DNA of 64,000 bases from Grimontia indica (GTDB taxonomy: Bacteria > Pseudomonadota > Gammaproteobacteria > Enterobacterales > Vibrionaceae): assembly GCF_000333895.2 (NCBI RefSeq), contig NZ_ANFM02000052.1, forward strand, positions 1 to 64,000, read 5' to 3'. Positions within the stretch are counted from its first letter, which is position 1, and the number at the start of each line of letters is the position of its first letter. Position numbers and translations under genes: made by a program. Positions 20,179 to 30,353 of the stretch are shown piece by piece. The notes under the pieces were generated by a model. The model searched no databases. It saw only the letters and a list, made by a program, of their open reading frames with translations, and had not been told where the DNA came from.

Positions 20179-20179
20179 A

Positions 20180-23100
20180 TCAGCTTACCCCTTGTTGAAG
20201 CAGCGCTCTTAGTTTCAGCGGTTTCACGGGTTTGGCGATATAACCAAAGCCTAGCTCCCGCACCAGATTTCGTGTTTCTTGTGTTCTGTCGGCGGTGATC
20301 ACTGCACCGACGAAGTCATCTCCCAGCATTTCACGGCAACGTTGCAAAACATCGAGCCCCGTCAGTTCCGGCGCCAAGTGATAGTCACTGAGGATGGCAT
20401 TCGGCCTCTGGCCTTGTTCAATCAACGCAACAACGCCATCGAGATCTTCTGCCACATCAACCTGACACCCCCACCGTGTCAGCAGACTTTCCATACCCGC
20501 CAGGATGTCCCTTTCATTATCTACACAGAGCACGCGAACCCCAGCGAGTGGCTCACTATTTTTGTCCTTTTCTTCACGCTCAACGCCAGTGTCACAAACC
20601 TGAGGCGCAGATTCGATGCGGGCTGTAATGGAAAAAACGGTGCCTTCTCCCGGCCAGGAACGCAGGTTGAGAGGCTGGTTCAGAATACGGCTGATCCCGC
20701 GGGCAATCGCCAGACCGAGGCCTAAACCGAGCTCAGCACCTTTACGGTCAATGCGGGTAAATTCATTGAAGATGTCCTGCTGCATTTCTTGTGGAATGCC
20801 CGGACCGTTATCCCACACCTCGATGCGGCACTGCGAACCATGACGACGCACACCCAACAGCACACGGCCATTCGGGTTGTAGCGAAAGGCATTGGTGAGG
20901 AAGTTCTGCAATACGCGGCGTAGTAATCGTCTGTCAGAGCGAATGCGAAGGCCCGTTGGCTGAACACGGAAATCGACGCCCTGCTCGTTAGCGATAACGC
21001 CAAATTCTGCGGCCAGCGTTGAGAAGACTTCATCTAGCTCGAAGTTGGTGATTTTGGCCTTCATCTTGCCCGATTCAATGCGGGAAATATCCAGCAAATC
21101 ACCAATAAGATCTTCTGCCGCTCCTAACGCACTCTCGATGTGACCCGCCATTTTTTGGGTTTCTTTTTCTTCAGCCATTTCGTTCAGGGAGGACGCAAAA
21201 AGACGCGCGGCGTTCATCGGTTGCATCAAGTCATGACTTACTGCCGCCAATAGCCGGCTTTTCGATTGCGAGGCCTGCTCGGCCTTGGCGGTGGCACTGA
21301 TAAGGCGACGGTTCAAGGTTTCAAGCTCTTTGGTCCGCTCTATAACCCTTGCTTCCAGTGTTTCATTGGATTGCTTCAGCGCTTCTTCTGCATCTCGGAA
21401 GGCGGTGATGTCAGTAAAGCTCATGACGAATCCACCGCCCGGCATCGGATTACCCTGCACCTCAATCACCCGGCCATCAGGGTGAACACGGGAAGAAGTA
21501 TGCGGCGAACCTTGACGCAAATAGCCCACGCGTTTTTTTACGTGCTCTTCAATATCACCAGGGCCACACAAACCGCGCTCGGCGTTGTAGCGGACCACAT
21601 CCGCAATCGGTCTGCCAACCTGAATCAAATCCGGCGGGAAATTGAAAAGCTCCACATAACGCTGGTTCCATGCCACCAGCCTGAGTTGTTTATCGACAAC
21701 GGAAATACCCTGACTGATGTGTTCGATTGCGCCTTGAAGCAAGCCACGGCTGAAATCGAAAAGCTCGGAAGCTTCATCCACGATGGTGGCGATTTCCTCC
21801 AGCTGCATGTTCCTGCCCTGCAGCGCAGAAGTCAGTACCAGCTTGGCAGACGATGCACCGAATACACCAGCCAATACACGTTCGGTATGACGAATCAGCG
21901 CAGCACTCGCCTGCTGCTGTGGCAACAAGACTTCACCGCGTTGCTCGCCGAAGGTGCGGAACGTCTGGCGCATGCGGGTGCGTCCAACAAAACGGGCGGC
22001 CAGCATTTCAAGCTCCGCCACTGTCACACGGCTTTGATACAGGCTGGAATCATCTCCTTCCGGGAGCGGCGTACCAACAAAACTCGCTGCTTGCAGACGT
22101 TCACTGAGCGAAGGTCTCGTCGCCATCGACACCAGCACAAAGCAGAAGGTATTGACCATCACACTCAGGATCATGCCCCAGTTCACCGGGCTTAATGACT
22201 GGAAGAACGGGATATCCGGCGGTGCCAGAATCCAGAGCACCAGGTTGGTATCTTCGTTGCCGGCCAACATGCCCGTCTGCATCATCAGGGTCATCAACCA
22301 GACAATAAAGCCGGCGAAGAGCCCGGCATATACGCCTTTCTTATTGGCCTGACGCCAGTAAATTCCCGCGACAAGCGGCGGCGCGAACTGGGCAATTGCA
22401 GCAAAGGAGAGAAAACCAATCGCCGAGAGCGACGGTACTTCGAGGATCAGTTGATAGAAGCCCCAAGCCCCGATAAGTAAGAGGAAAATCAGCGCGCGGC
22501 GCACGTTCAGCAACAAACCGGAGAATTGCGTAAAGTTGCGATTCGACACCCGCATGCGGCGCAGCAGTTGTGGCAGTACCAGATCGTTCGACACCATGAT
22601 CGCAAGGGCAATGGTCGACACAATTACCATGCCGCTTGCCGCCGATGCACCACCCAAGAATGCCAGCAGTGCAATGCCCTCATTGCCGGTGGAAAGCGGC
22701 AGCTGAATAACATGGGTTTCAGCAGACATATTAGGCAGGAAGGCCTGACCTGCATACGCCAATGGCAAAACGAACATGCCCATCAACACAAGGTAAAGCG
22801 GAAACACCCAGCGTGCGGTGTGCAAATCCTGCGCACGGGCGTTTTCTACTACCATGGTGTGGAACTGGCGTGGCAAACAGATAATCGCCGCCATGGTCAG
22901 CAGAGTATGAACCAGCAATGCGCCCCAATCCGGTGCTCCGACGACATTGGCTTCTTTCAATGTCGGCAATGGCCCTGGAGCATCGAGTAACAAGCCCACA
23001 GCAAAGAAGCCCACAACCAAAAACGCCACTAGCTTGACGATGGACTCAAAGGCCACCGCCATCATCATGCCGCGGTGGTGCTCGGTAGAGTCGATATGGC

Positions 23101-23629
23101 GGGTACCAAACAACACGGTAAACATCGCCAGTGACATGCAGACCAGCCAGGCAATTTGTCCTTCGTTAAGCCCTGCACTCTCGCCAATGTCAGGCGCAAT
23201 CACATCCAGTCCCATGGTGATCCCGCGAAGCTGCAGCGCGATGTATGGCAGAATACCAACCACCGCTATCACAGTGACCATCACCGCTAGGCCTTGGGAT
23301 TTCCCATACCTGGCGGCAATAAAGTCGGCAATCGAGGTGATGTGCTCGCGCTTGGCGATCAGGATAATCCGGGCGAGAAACCGCCAGCCAATGGTAAAAA
23401 CAAGAATTGGCGCAAGGTAGATAGGCAGGAATGACCAAGGCTGACTCGACGCCTGCCCCACGGTGCCAAAGAAGGTCCAGGAGGTACAATAAACGGCGAT
23501 AGAAAGGCTGTATATCCATGGACGCCAGCCACGTAGCCAGCGCGGTCGACTATCTCCATACCAGGCGATAAGAAACAAAACGCCCAGGTATGCCAGTGCC
23601 ACAGGCACCACTATCCATCCCGCCGACAT
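20180..23629 (-). CDS. crbS: CrbS-like symporter-coupled hybrid histidine kinase
   Basis: A fusion of a sodium/solute symporter (about thirteen helices, residues 1-500) with a signalling tail. A linker that fits the STAC position (about 510-570) is followed by a PAS domain (about 640-750), HisKA with phospho-acceptor His (AAVSHDLMQPMN, about residue 803), HATPase (NFLTNAFRYNP, WDNGPGIP, GLGLGLAIARG) and a C-terminal receiver with Asp about 1086 (ILSDYH). Numbering counts from the upstream ATG at 23641. I prefer the Met at 23629 because GGAAGGG lies just before it; the first ATG has no SD. It matches CrbS of the Vibrio acetate switch, which acts through CrbR on acs. Confidence 0.9.
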   Translation of the reverse strand: MSAGWIVVPVALAYLGVLFLIAWYGDSRPRWLRGWRPWIYSLSIAVYCTSWTFFGTVGQASSQPWSFLPIYLAPILVFTIGWRFLARIILIAKREHITSIADFIAARYGKSQGLAVMVTVIAVVGILPYIALQLRGITMGLDVIAPDIGESAGLNEGQIAWLVCMSLAMFTVLFGTRHIDSTEHHRGMMMAVAFESIVKLVAFLVVGFFAVGLLLDAPGPLPTLKEANVVGAPDWGALLVHTLLTMAAIICLPRQFHTMVVENARAQDLHTARWVFPLYLVLMGMFVLPLAYAGQAFLPNMSAETHVIQLPLSTGNEGIALLAFLGGASAASGMVIVSTIALAIMVSNDLVLPQLLRRMRVSNRNFTQFSGLLLNVRRALIFLLLIGAWGFYQLILEVPSLSAIGFLSFAAIAQFAPPLVAGIYWRQANKKGVYAGLFAGFIVWLMTLMMQTGMLAGNEDTNLVLWILAPPDIPFFQSLSPVNWGMILSVMVNTFCFVLVSMATRPSLSERLQAASFVGTPLPEGDDSSLYQSRVTVAELEMLAARFVGRTRMRQTFRTFGEQRGEVLLPQQQASAALIRHTERVLAGVFGASSAKLVLTSALQGRNMQLEEIATIVDEASELFDFSRGLLQGAIEHISQGISVVDKQLRLVAWNQRYVELFNFPPDLIQVGRPIADVVRYNAERGLCGPGDIEEHVKKRVGYLRQGSPHTSSRVHPDGRVIEVQGNPMPGGGFVMSFTDITAFRDAEEALKQSNETLEARVIERTKELETLNRRLISATAKAEQASQSKSRLLAAVSHDLMQPMNAARLFASSLNEMAEEKETQKMAGHIESALGAAEDLIGDLLDISRIESGKMKAKITNFELDEVFSTLAAEFGVIANEQGVDFRVQPTGLRIRSDRRLLRRVLQNFLTNAFRYNPNGRVLLGVRRHGSQCRIEVWDNGPGIPQEMQQDIFNEFTRIDRKGAELGLGLGLAIARGISRILNQPLNLRSWPGEGTVFSITARIESAPQVCDTGVEREEKDKNSEPLAGVRVLCVDNERDILAGMESLLTRWGCQVDVAEDLDGVVALIEQGQRPNAILSDYHLAPELTGLDVLQRCREMLGDDFVGAVITADRTQETRNLVRELGFGYIAKPVKPLKLRALLQQGVS

Positions 23630-23738
23630 AATCCCTTCCATGACAAACTTTTAACTAGAGTCTGTTTACCATGCTCTCAGTTGTACAACAACGCGCCACT
23701 TTATCTCCGTGAGCGAGCTCTAAATGCGTACCGCAAAT

Positions 23739-24905
23739 TCAGGACCTTACTACTTCTTCCGCGGTGTCGGCTTTCAATGTCAGCAGGAGAACAGGCAAGC
23801 CAAGAAGCGCCATGGCATAGAAGCTGTCCCCGCCTAACTGTTCGTAGAGTTCACCGCTCACGACCGTCAGCAGTGCCATGACCACCCCCATGGGGATTGC
23901 GCTATACAATGCCTGCAACGCCATGATCTTGTCGCTTGCCTGCTGCTGGATATAGCGCATCGCAGCGATATGGGCGACGCCAAACGTCAGGCCATGAAGT
24001 GACTGTGCCGTAAACAGCACACCGAGATCGGTGCTCCACCCAGTCAAACACCAACGCAGAATCACCGCCAGCGCTGCCAGTCGAAACAGTGATTGTACCT
24101 GCCAACTTCCGAATACCTTTGCGGCCAGTGCAAACATCATCACTTCCACCACTACGCCAAAGCTCCACAGGTAGCCCACCATCACGTCGGAAACGCCTGC
24201 CTGGGTCCAATGAATCGCGCTGAATGCATAATAAGCGGCGTGGCTGCCTTGAATGAAGGAGACGATAGCAAGAAACACCAACACGGATTTCACGCGAAGT
24301 ACCTGAAGCAATGGCGTTCTAACCATCGCTTGGGTTTCTTCCTTCGCGGGTAGTTGCTGAGGCGAAGACAGGCTCCAACACCAGGTCAACAGTAACGCCC
24401 CAGCAGCGAGAGGTACAATGATTGGCGGCCCAAATCGCTCCACCAAGGTTCCTGCCATCATGGAACCCACCACAAACGCCAGCGAGCCCCAGAGCCTCGC
24501 CCGCCCGTAATCAATCAGCTTCCGGCGGTTGTAATGATTGGCTAATGCATCTGAAACGGGAATAGACGGCCCTATCACGCTGTTAATCGCAATAGAAAGC
24601 GCGGTTAGCCAGAGTAAATCCGGCGTTGCCATCAAATGCAGAAAACCAATCACTGTGGCTAAAAATGACAGCCACCGAATAGCGGGAAGCAAATGCTCAG
24701 GTAAGTGAAAACGAGGCGTGAGGGTCAGGTTCACCACAAAGCGCGCCATAACGCCTGCGCCCAACACGATACCGATGTCATCTGCAGAGAGGCCAAGCCA
24801 CGCCAGCCATACTGACCAAAAAGGCAGATAAACCCCGAACGCAAAGAAATAGGCGCCGTAATAAATAGATAGCCAATGGTAGGGGGTGGGACGGGGGTAA
24901 CTCAT
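23739..24905 (-). CDS. MFS transporter, HcaT-like
   Basis: A 388-residue major facilitator with twelve predicted helices. The N-terminus YHWLSIYYGAYFFAFGVYLPF and the middle YGRARLWGSLAFVVGS match the 3-phenylpropionate/nucleoside H+ symporter-like (HcaT) group. The annotated substrate of that group is poorly tested, so I give none. The start at MSYPRP has AAGGA about 9 bp upstream; the in-frame upstream Met (24929) abuts the SD. It is in the same orientation as crbS but about 100 bp upstream, and it is divergent from the CBS gene. Confidence 0.82.
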   Translation of the reverse strand: MSYPRPTPYHWLSIYYGAYFFAFGVYLPFWSVWLAWLGLSADDIGIVLGAGVMARFVVNLTLTPRFHLPEHLLPAIRWLSFLATVIGFLHLMATPDLLWLTALSIAINSVIGPSIPVSDALANHYNRRKLIDYGRARLWGSLAFVVGSMMAGTLVERFGPPIIVPLAAGALLLTWCWSLSSPQQLPAKEETQAMVRTPLLQVLRVKSVLVFLAIVSFIQGSHAAYYAFSAIHWTQAGVSDVMVGYLWSFGVVVEVMMFALAAKVFGSWQVQSLFRLAALAVILRWCLTGWSTDLGVLFTAQSLHGLTFGVAHIAAMRYIQQQASDKIMALQALYSAIPMGVVMALLTVVSGELYEQLGGDSFYAMALLGLPVLLLTLKADTAEEVVRS

Positions 24906-25088
24906 TCTGGCGCATCCTTTCTGCCGCAACGAGGATGGCTATTTTGACAGCGATTCATCCAAACTTACAGTCTCAACTTAGCATGGATTAATAGACTAAA
25001 GTCGGCTGGCAAGGCAACGGGTCGTACGACACACTGAGAGTTGCAAAGACGCGCTGCGCGCGTGGTTAATAACACGGAGTTTGCCGCC

Positions 25089-26891
25089 ATGCCTGAACCG
25101 TTCGACACTTCCTCTCCCCCATTTGACCGCCTTGATGCCAAGCAAGCAAAGCATCTGCTGTCCTCATTGGATATCGCCTATTACCGCCGTGGTGATGTAC
25201 TGATAGAAAAAGGGGAAGGCAATAATGCCCTTTATATCGTCATCAAAGGACGCGTTCAGGAGGTCAATCCTGATACCAAGGAAGTGCAGGCGCAGTATAT
25301 TAAAGACGATCTGTTTGATGCCCGTGCGCTGCTGAAAGGCCATGCACACCACAGATACCGCGTGGTAGAAGACACGCTTTGCTATGTACTGCCCAAAGCC
25401 GTGTTTCTCGAACTCTATGACCAAAACCAGTCGTTTGCTGACTACTTCAATACCAGTTTCAGTAAACGAAAACGCATGCTGGAAAAGGCGCAACAACAGC
25501 AGAACCTTGCCGAATTCATCCTGACTCAAGTGGATGAAACCAACATCCAGCCCATCATGACCATGCCCCACGGCACCTCGATTCAGGATGCCACGTTAAA
25601 CCTTCGCCGCGAGCGTCAGGACTGCGCACTGGTCGCCCTCGAAGGCAAGCCGCACGATATTGGCATCATTACCCGAACCAACTTGCTGCACGCATTGGTT
25701 GAGGATGGCTGCACCTTAGCATCTCCTATCGGAGAAGTTGCAACTTCTCCGGTCATCAGTGTCGAGATGGGCGAGTACCTGTTCAACGTGATGATCCTGA
25801 TGACCCGCGACCGGGTAAAACGGGTGCGCGTCACCGAAGATGGCGAGACGGTCGGCATGCTGGATATGACTCAGGTGCTGAGTCTCTTTTCCACGCACTC
25901 TCACGTACTCACACTCCAAATCAACCGCGCACACTCGATTGAGGAACTGGCGCTCGCAGCCAATAACCAACATCAGCTCGTCGCCAATCTCACGAATAAC
26001 GGCATCCACACCCAATTTGTCATGGAGCTGATTTCCGCCGTCAACGAACAGATCATCGAAAAAGCCTTCCGTCTCACCATTCCAGAAAGCTTCCACAATC
26101 TATGCTGCCTGTTTGTGATGGGCTCGGAAGGGCGCGGTGAACAGGTACTGAAAACCGATCAGGACAACGGACTTATTCTCGCTGACGATGCCGATTGGCC
26201 CGACGTTCAACATTACATGGAAAGATTCAGTGAAGTGCTGAGTCGTCTCGGCTACCCGCCCTGCCCCGGCAATGTCATGGTTAACAATCCGCGCTGGGTG
26301 AAAACCCAATCTGAGTGGATGAAAGAAATGGTCGCCCTGAGCAAAATTTCTGACGAACGCACCCTGATGGACCTAGCCATCATTGCTGACAGTCATGCGG
26401 TAGCTGGCAATAAAACGTTGCTGGAGCCTGTGATGGAAAAGCTTCATGCCACACTCAAAAACAATATGCTGACGCTCAATACCTTCGTCCGCCCCTGCCT
26501 TGCGTTCCGTGTTCCTCTGACGCTTTTCGGTAGCCTAAAGGCGGATAAAGAAGGGTTGGATGTCAAAAAAGGCGGCATCTTCCCGCTGGTGCATGGCGTT
26601 CGCACCTTGGCACTGGAAAAAGGGCTCACCGAAACCAATACCTTTGAGAGACTGGATGCACTGGTCGAATGCAAGGCACTGGATCAGGAAACCGCCAATA
26701 ACCTCTCTGAAGCGCTAAAGCTTTTCGTGAAGGTGCGCCTGAAACAACAGCTCGACAGCGATGCCAGCACGGGCAACCAGTTAGACGTCACCCAGCTTTC
26801 ACGCACAGAACGGGATTTGCTGCGAGATTGCCTCGGCGTGGTGAAAAAGTTCAAAGAACGGCTGGCTTCGCACTATCAGGTAAGGGACTAG
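25089..26891 (+). CDS. Cyclic-nucleotide-binding / CBS / DUF294 nucleotidyltransferase protein
   Basis: A 600-residue soluble protein with an N-terminal cNMP-binding-like beta barrel (about 20-120: YYRRGDVLIEKGEGNNALYIVIKGR). Two CBS repeats follow (about 160-280). Next is a DUF294 putative nucleotidyltransferase with GSEGRGEQVLKTDQDNGL (about 350-367; the GS and D-x-D-type residues are conserved), then the DUF294 C-terminal helical domain. ACGGAG lies 10 bp before the ATG; an upstream Met (25041) has no SD. The next gene, a DnaQ-like exonuclease, starts one base after its stop. The pair precedes acs as in Vibrio. GlnD-like regulatory uridylylation is a speculation. Confidence 0.88.
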   Translation: MPEPFDTSSPPFDRLDAKQAKHLLSSLDIAYYRRGDVLIEKGEGNNALYIVIKGRVQEVNPDTKEVQAQYIKDDLFDARALLKGHAHHRYRVVEDTLCYVLPKAVFLELYDQNQSFADYFNTSFSKRKRMLEKAQQQQNLAEFILTQVDETNIQPIMTMPHGTSIQDATLNLRRERQDCALVALEGKPHDIGIITRTNLLHALVEDGCTLASPIGEVATSPVISVEMGEYLFNVMILMTRDRVKRVRVTEDGETVGMLDMTQVLSLFSTHSHVLTLQINRAHSIEELALAANNQHQLVANLTNNGIHTQFVMELISAVNEQIIEKAFRLTIPESFHNLCCLFVMGSEGRGEQVLKTDQDNGLILADDADWPDVQHYMERFSEVLSRLGYPPCPGNVMVNNPRWVKTQSEWMKEMVALSKISDERTLMDLAIIADSHAVAGNKTLLEPVMEKLHATLKNNMLTLNTFVRPCLAFRVPLTLFGSLKADKEGLDVKKGGIFPLVHGVRTLALEKGLTETNTFERLDALVECKALDQETANNLSEALKLFVKVRLKQQLDSDASTGNQLDVTQLSRTERDLLRDCLGVVKKFKERLASHYQVRD

Positions 26892-26892
26892 C

Positions 26893-27513
26893 ATGAACCT
26901 GGTGGAAAGGCTATGGCTCAGGTACAAGTGGCGCGACAGCGAGTATGCCCCCCTGTTTTCTTCGCCCAGTGATGAAGAGTTGGTGTCATTGGATTGCGAA
27001 ACCACCAGCCTGGACCCACACAAAGCCGAACTGGTCACCATCGCTGCGACTAAAATCCGCGGCAATAAGATTGTCACCAGCGAGCCTTTCACCATTTCCC
27101 TTCGCGCGCCCAATTCACTGAGCGCCCAGTCGGTAAAAATTCACGGCATCCGACATCAGGATCTGAGCGATGGCGTCTCAGAAAAAGAAGCCATGCTCAA
27201 GCTGATCGAGTTTATTGGTAATCGGCCTATTGTGGGTTACTACATCCAGTACGACAAAGCGATCCTTGACCGCTATGCCAAAAAGCATCTTGGCTTCAAA
27301 CTGCCCAACCGCACGATAGAAGTGAGTGACATATACCGTCGCAAGCTGGAACACATTTTGCCGAATGCCTATTACGACCTGAGTATGGAGGCGATAGGAC
27401 ACCACCTCGACCTGCCCCTTTCCGGGCGGCATGACGCCCTCGATGATGCCATTAGTGCGGCTCTGATCTATGTTCGACTAAAGTACGGTGATGTACCAAT
27501 GCCCACTTATTGA
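26893..27513 (+). CDS. DnaQ-like 3'-5' exonuclease (Pol III epsilon family)
   Basis: A 206-residue DEDDh exonuclease. Motif I is DCETTSLD (about residue 34), motif II GYYIQYDKAILDRY, and motif III is GRHDALDDAISA with the catalytic His and Asp. It is shorter than and distinct from the true replicative epsilon (dnaQ). It starts one base after the CBS/DUF294 gene, implying coupled translation. This CBS-exonuclease-acs order recurs in Vibrio, which suggests a link to acetate or nucleotide signalling. The physiological nucleic-acid substrate is unknown. Confidence 0.86.
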   Translation: MNLVERLWLRYKWRDSEYAPLFSSPSDEELVSLDCETTSLDPHKAELVTIAATKIRGNKIVTSEPFTISLRAPNSLSAQSVKIHGIRHQDLSDGVSEKEAMLKLIEFIGNRPIVGYYIQYDKAILDRYAKKHLGFKLPNRTIEVSDIYRRKLEHILPNAYYDLSMEAIGHHLDLPLSGRHDALDDAISAALIYVRLKYGDVPMPTY

Positions 27514-27749
27514 TAATTTCCCCGCAACCCGCTGCATGTAAATGAGAGCGACGCCTCACTGTGACTGTTGAAAGGTCACAAAACCCAGAGAAAACGGCCT
27601 CTTCATCCTAAAGTCTAATTGTCGAGAATCCCTAACTATCCGACCTTAATGGAACAAGACCGTTAGACCGTACCCTATATTCTAATTTGTCGTGGTCGAA
27701 TATTTGACGATGCCAGACAGCATCACGCAGGAACACAAGGAGAAAGATA
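27514..27749 (+). promoter_or_regulatory. acs promoter region with CrbR-like half-site
   Basis: This 236-bp stretch contains TTAGACC-N5-CTA at 27663-27677, the same half-site and spacing as the palindrome upstream of the symporter operon. It lies 72 bp before the acs start. A TGTGAC-N9-GTCACA dyad is at 27560-27580, whose 11-bp gap between TGTGA and TCACA is too wide for CRP. No promoter elements are certain. Confidence 0.45.
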
Positions 27750-29699
27750 ATGAGTGAGGTTCACCTGCATCCGGTTATGCCGGAAATCGAAGCCAAAGCG
27801 CACGCAAACAACGACACCTACCGCGAGATGTATCAGCAGTCTGTTGTTAACCCAGAAGGATTCTGGCGTGAGCATGGCCAGATCGTAGATTGGATCAAAC
27901 CTTTCACTAAGGTGAAGAACACCTCTTTTGATACCGGACACGTCGACATCAGATGGTTCGAGGACGGCACACTAAACGTTTCTGCCAACTGTATTGACCG
28001 CCACCTTGAGACAAAAGGCGACCAGGTTGCCCTGATCTGGGAAGGCGATGACCCGAACGACGACAAATCGCTGACTTACAAAGAGCTGCACACTGAAGTG
28101 TGTAAGTTCGCCAATGCACTAAAAGGCCAAGGCGTGCGCAAAGGCGATGTAGTGTGTCTTTACATGCCTATGGTAATGGAAGCGGCGATTGCGATGCTGG
28201 CATGTACCCGCATCGGTGCCGTTCACACCATCGTATTCGGTGGCTTCTCTCCAGAAGCACTGGCTGGCCGTATCGTCGACTCCAACGCAAAAGTGGTTGT
28301 CACTGCCGATGAAGGCGTGCGCGGCGGCCGTGCGGTACCATTAAAACAAAACGTGGATGCAGCGCTTGCAAACCCATCAGTCACGTCAGTTGAAAAAGTC
28401 GTTGTTTACCAACGCACTGGTAACACCATCGAGTGGAACTCAGACCGCGATGTATGGTGGCACGAAGCAACAGCCGTGGTGTCTGCGAACTGTGAACCAG
28501 AAGAGATGAACGCAGAAGACCCGCTGTTCATTCTGTACACGTCAGGCTCTACCGGCACACCAAAAGGTGTTCTTCACACCACCGGTGGTTACCTGGTTTA
28601 CGCGACCATGACCTTCAAATACGTGTTCGACTATCAGGAAGGCGAAGTCTTCTGGTGTACTGCTGATGTAGGTTGGATCACTGGTCACAGCTACCTGATC
28701 TACGGGCCGCTGGCAAACGGTGCGAAAACCATTCTGTTCGAAGGCGTGCCTAACTACCCATCAACTGCCCGTATGAGCGAAGTGGTTGATAAGCATCAGG
28801 TGAACATTCTGTACACCGCTCCAACCGCAATCCGCGCCCTGATGGCGAAAGGTAACGAAGCGGTTGAAGGCACCAAGCGTGACTCACTGCGCATCATGGG
28901 CTCTGTGGGTGAGCCAATCAACCCAGAAGCGTGGGAGTGGTACTACAAGACAATCGGTGACAGCAAGTGTCCTATCGTGGATACCTGGTGGCAAACTGAA
29001 ACCGGCGGCATCCTGATCACTCCATTGCCAGGCGCTACCGCATTGAAGCCAGGTTCGGCAACTCGTCCGTTCTTCGGTGTTCAGCCTGCACTGGTTGATA
29101 ACATGGGTAACATCATCGAAGGCGCGACCGAAGGTAACCTGGTCATGCTAGATTCTTGGCCGGGCCAGATGCGTACCGTTAACGGTGACCACGAGCGTTT
29201 CGAGCAAACCTACTTCTCAACCTTCAAAGGTATGTACTTCACCGGTGACGGTGCACGTCGTGATGAGGACGGTTACTACTGGATCACAGGCCGTGTAGAT
29301 GACGTACTGAACGTTTCCGGTCACCGCATGGGTACCGCAGAAATTGAATCTGCACTGGTGGCATTCGACAAGATTGCAGAAGCGGCAATTGTTGGTGTTC
29401 CACACGACATCAAAGGCCAGGCTATCTATGCCTACATCACGCTGAATTCAGGTGAAGTGCCAAGTGCAGAGCTGACCAAAGAAGTGAAAGACTGGGTACG
29501 TAAGGAAATCGGTCCTATCGCGACACCGGACTTCATCCATTGGACAGACGCACTGCCGAAAACCCGCTCAGGCAAAATCATGCGTCGTATCCTGCGTAAG
29601 ATTGCAACCGGCGATACTGGCAGTTTGGGTGACACTTCTACCCTGGCGGACCCAAGCGTGGTCGACAAACTTATCGCAGAGAAATCCAGCGTGGTATAA
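27750..29699 (+). CDS. acs: Acetyl-CoA synthetase
   Basis: Activates acetate to acetyl-CoA with ATP through acetyl-adenylate. The 649-residue ANL enzyme has P-loop [10 protein letters not shown] (about residue 265), the acyl-binding WWQTETGG motif (about 413) and the C-terminal regulatory Lys in [14 protein letters not shown] that is subject to acetylation in known Acs. AAGGAG precedes the ATG. It ends the acetate cluster and is followed by a bidirectional terminator. In V. cholerae acs is the main CrbSR target; the same control is likely here. Confidence 0.96.
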   Translation: MSEVHLHPVMPEIEAKAHANNDTYREMYQQSVVNPEGFWREHGQIVDWIKPFTKVKNTSFDTGHVDIRWFEDGTLNVSANCIDRHLETKGDQVALIWEGDDPNDDKSLTYKELHTEVCKFANALKGQGVRKGDVVCLYMPMVMEAAIAMLACTRIGAVHTIVFGGFSPEALAGRIVDSNAKVVVTADEGVRGGRAVPLKQNVDAALANPSVTSVEKVVVYQRTGNTIEWNSDRDVWWHEATAVVSANCEPEEMNAEDPLFILYTSGSTGTPKGVLHTTGGYLVYATMTFKYVFDYQEGEVFWCTADVGWITGHSYLIYGPLANGAKTILFEGVPNYPSTARMSEVVDKHQVNILYTAPTAIRALMAKGNEAVEGTKRDSLRIMGSVGEPINPEAWEWYYKTIGDSKCPIVDTWWQTETGGILITPLPGATALKPGSATRPFFGVQPALVDNMGNIIEGATEGNLVMLDSWPGQMRTVNGDHERFEQTYFSTFKGMYFTGDGARRDEDGYYWITGRVDDVLNVSGHRMGTAEIESALVAFDKIAEAAIVGVPHDIKGQAIYAYITLNSGEVPSAELTKEVKDWVRKEIGPIATPDFIHWTDALPKTRSGKIMRRILRKIATGDTGSLGDTSTLADPSVVDKLIAEKSSVV

Positions 29700-29718
29700 C
29701 CACCAAGGTTTGATCCCG

Positions 29719-29746
29719 AAGGGCCGCTATACGCGGCCCTTTTTTT
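29719..29746. terminator. Terminator shared by acs and cytochrome b561
   Basis: GGGCCGC (29721-29727) pairs with GCGGCCC (29733-29739), loop TATAC, followed by T7. On the opposite strand the hairpin overlaps the last codons of the cytochrome b561 gene. Confidence 0.85.
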
Positions 29747-30287
29747 GGTTGAAATGCATGACCACAGGCTTGGGTGGCATCAATCGCGCTAACAGGTTAT
29801 CGCGCAGCCAGAACTGGTGATACAAAGCGGCACCGATGTGCATGACCACGATAATCCCCAACACCGCACAACTTGCCCGGTGAACAAAGAAGAAGAAATC
29901 ATTAATGACCATATCAGTGACCGGATTAGGTATCTTCACCAGCCAGAAGAACCAGTAAGGCTCTTTAAGCATCAAATAACCGGAAACAAACACCAAGAAC
30001 ATTAAAAGGTAGATAACACTGTGGATGAACTTGGCGATGTTTTTTTCAAACGTAGTCGTTGAGTTAACCGACTCAACTTTTGGGCGAAAATAACTCCAAA
30101 CCCATCGCATGATGAACAAGACAGTACCTATCGTTGCAAATGACATGTTCAGCACAGATAGCACATCAAACGCCTTCGTCCCCACGACCAAATGCATGAC
30201 ATAACCCGCCACCGTCGTATAAATGATGATGGCCGCCATACTCCAATGTAACAATCGACTCAATGAGTCATAGCGCTTCTGAATCAT
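29727..30287 (-). CDS. Cytochrome b561 family protein
   Basis: A 186-residue integral membrane cytochrome of the bacterial b561/CybB type. It has four helices with haem-ligating His candidates near residues 14 (LLHWSMAA), about 90 (KFIHSVIY), about 135 (FFVHRASC) and about 147 (VVMHIGAALYH). GGAGGGGA lies just before the chosen ATG; the upstream Met (30353) adds an unlikely leader. The last codons (KKGRV) and the stop lie inside the hairpin that terminates acs, so this 3' end is constrained by terminator function. It probably passes electrons between the quinone pool and periplasmic partners. Confidence 0.86.
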   Translation of the reverse strand: MIQKRYDSLSRLLHWSMAAIIIYTTVAGYVMHLVVGTKAFDVLSVLNMSFATIGTVLFIMRWVWSYFRPKVESVNSTTTFEKNIAKFIHSVIYLLMFLVFVSGYLMLKEPYWFFWLVKIPNPVTDMVINDFFFFVHRASCAVLGIIVVMHIGAALYHQFWLRDNLLARLMPPKPVVMHFNQKKGRV

Positions 30288-30353
30288 ATTCCCCTCCCAA
30301 TAATCTTGGGGCTCGCACCCAATGACGCTTGCTAAAACGAGGTGTTGCAGCAC

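Noticed and set aside
21266-22195. 309-codon ORF opposite crbS
   Set aside because: Antisense shadow of the kinase part of crbS, without RBS or recognisable domains.
27560-27580. TGTGAC-N9-GTCACA as a CRP site before acs
   Set aside because: The gap between TGTGA and TCACA is 11 bases; CRP needs 6.
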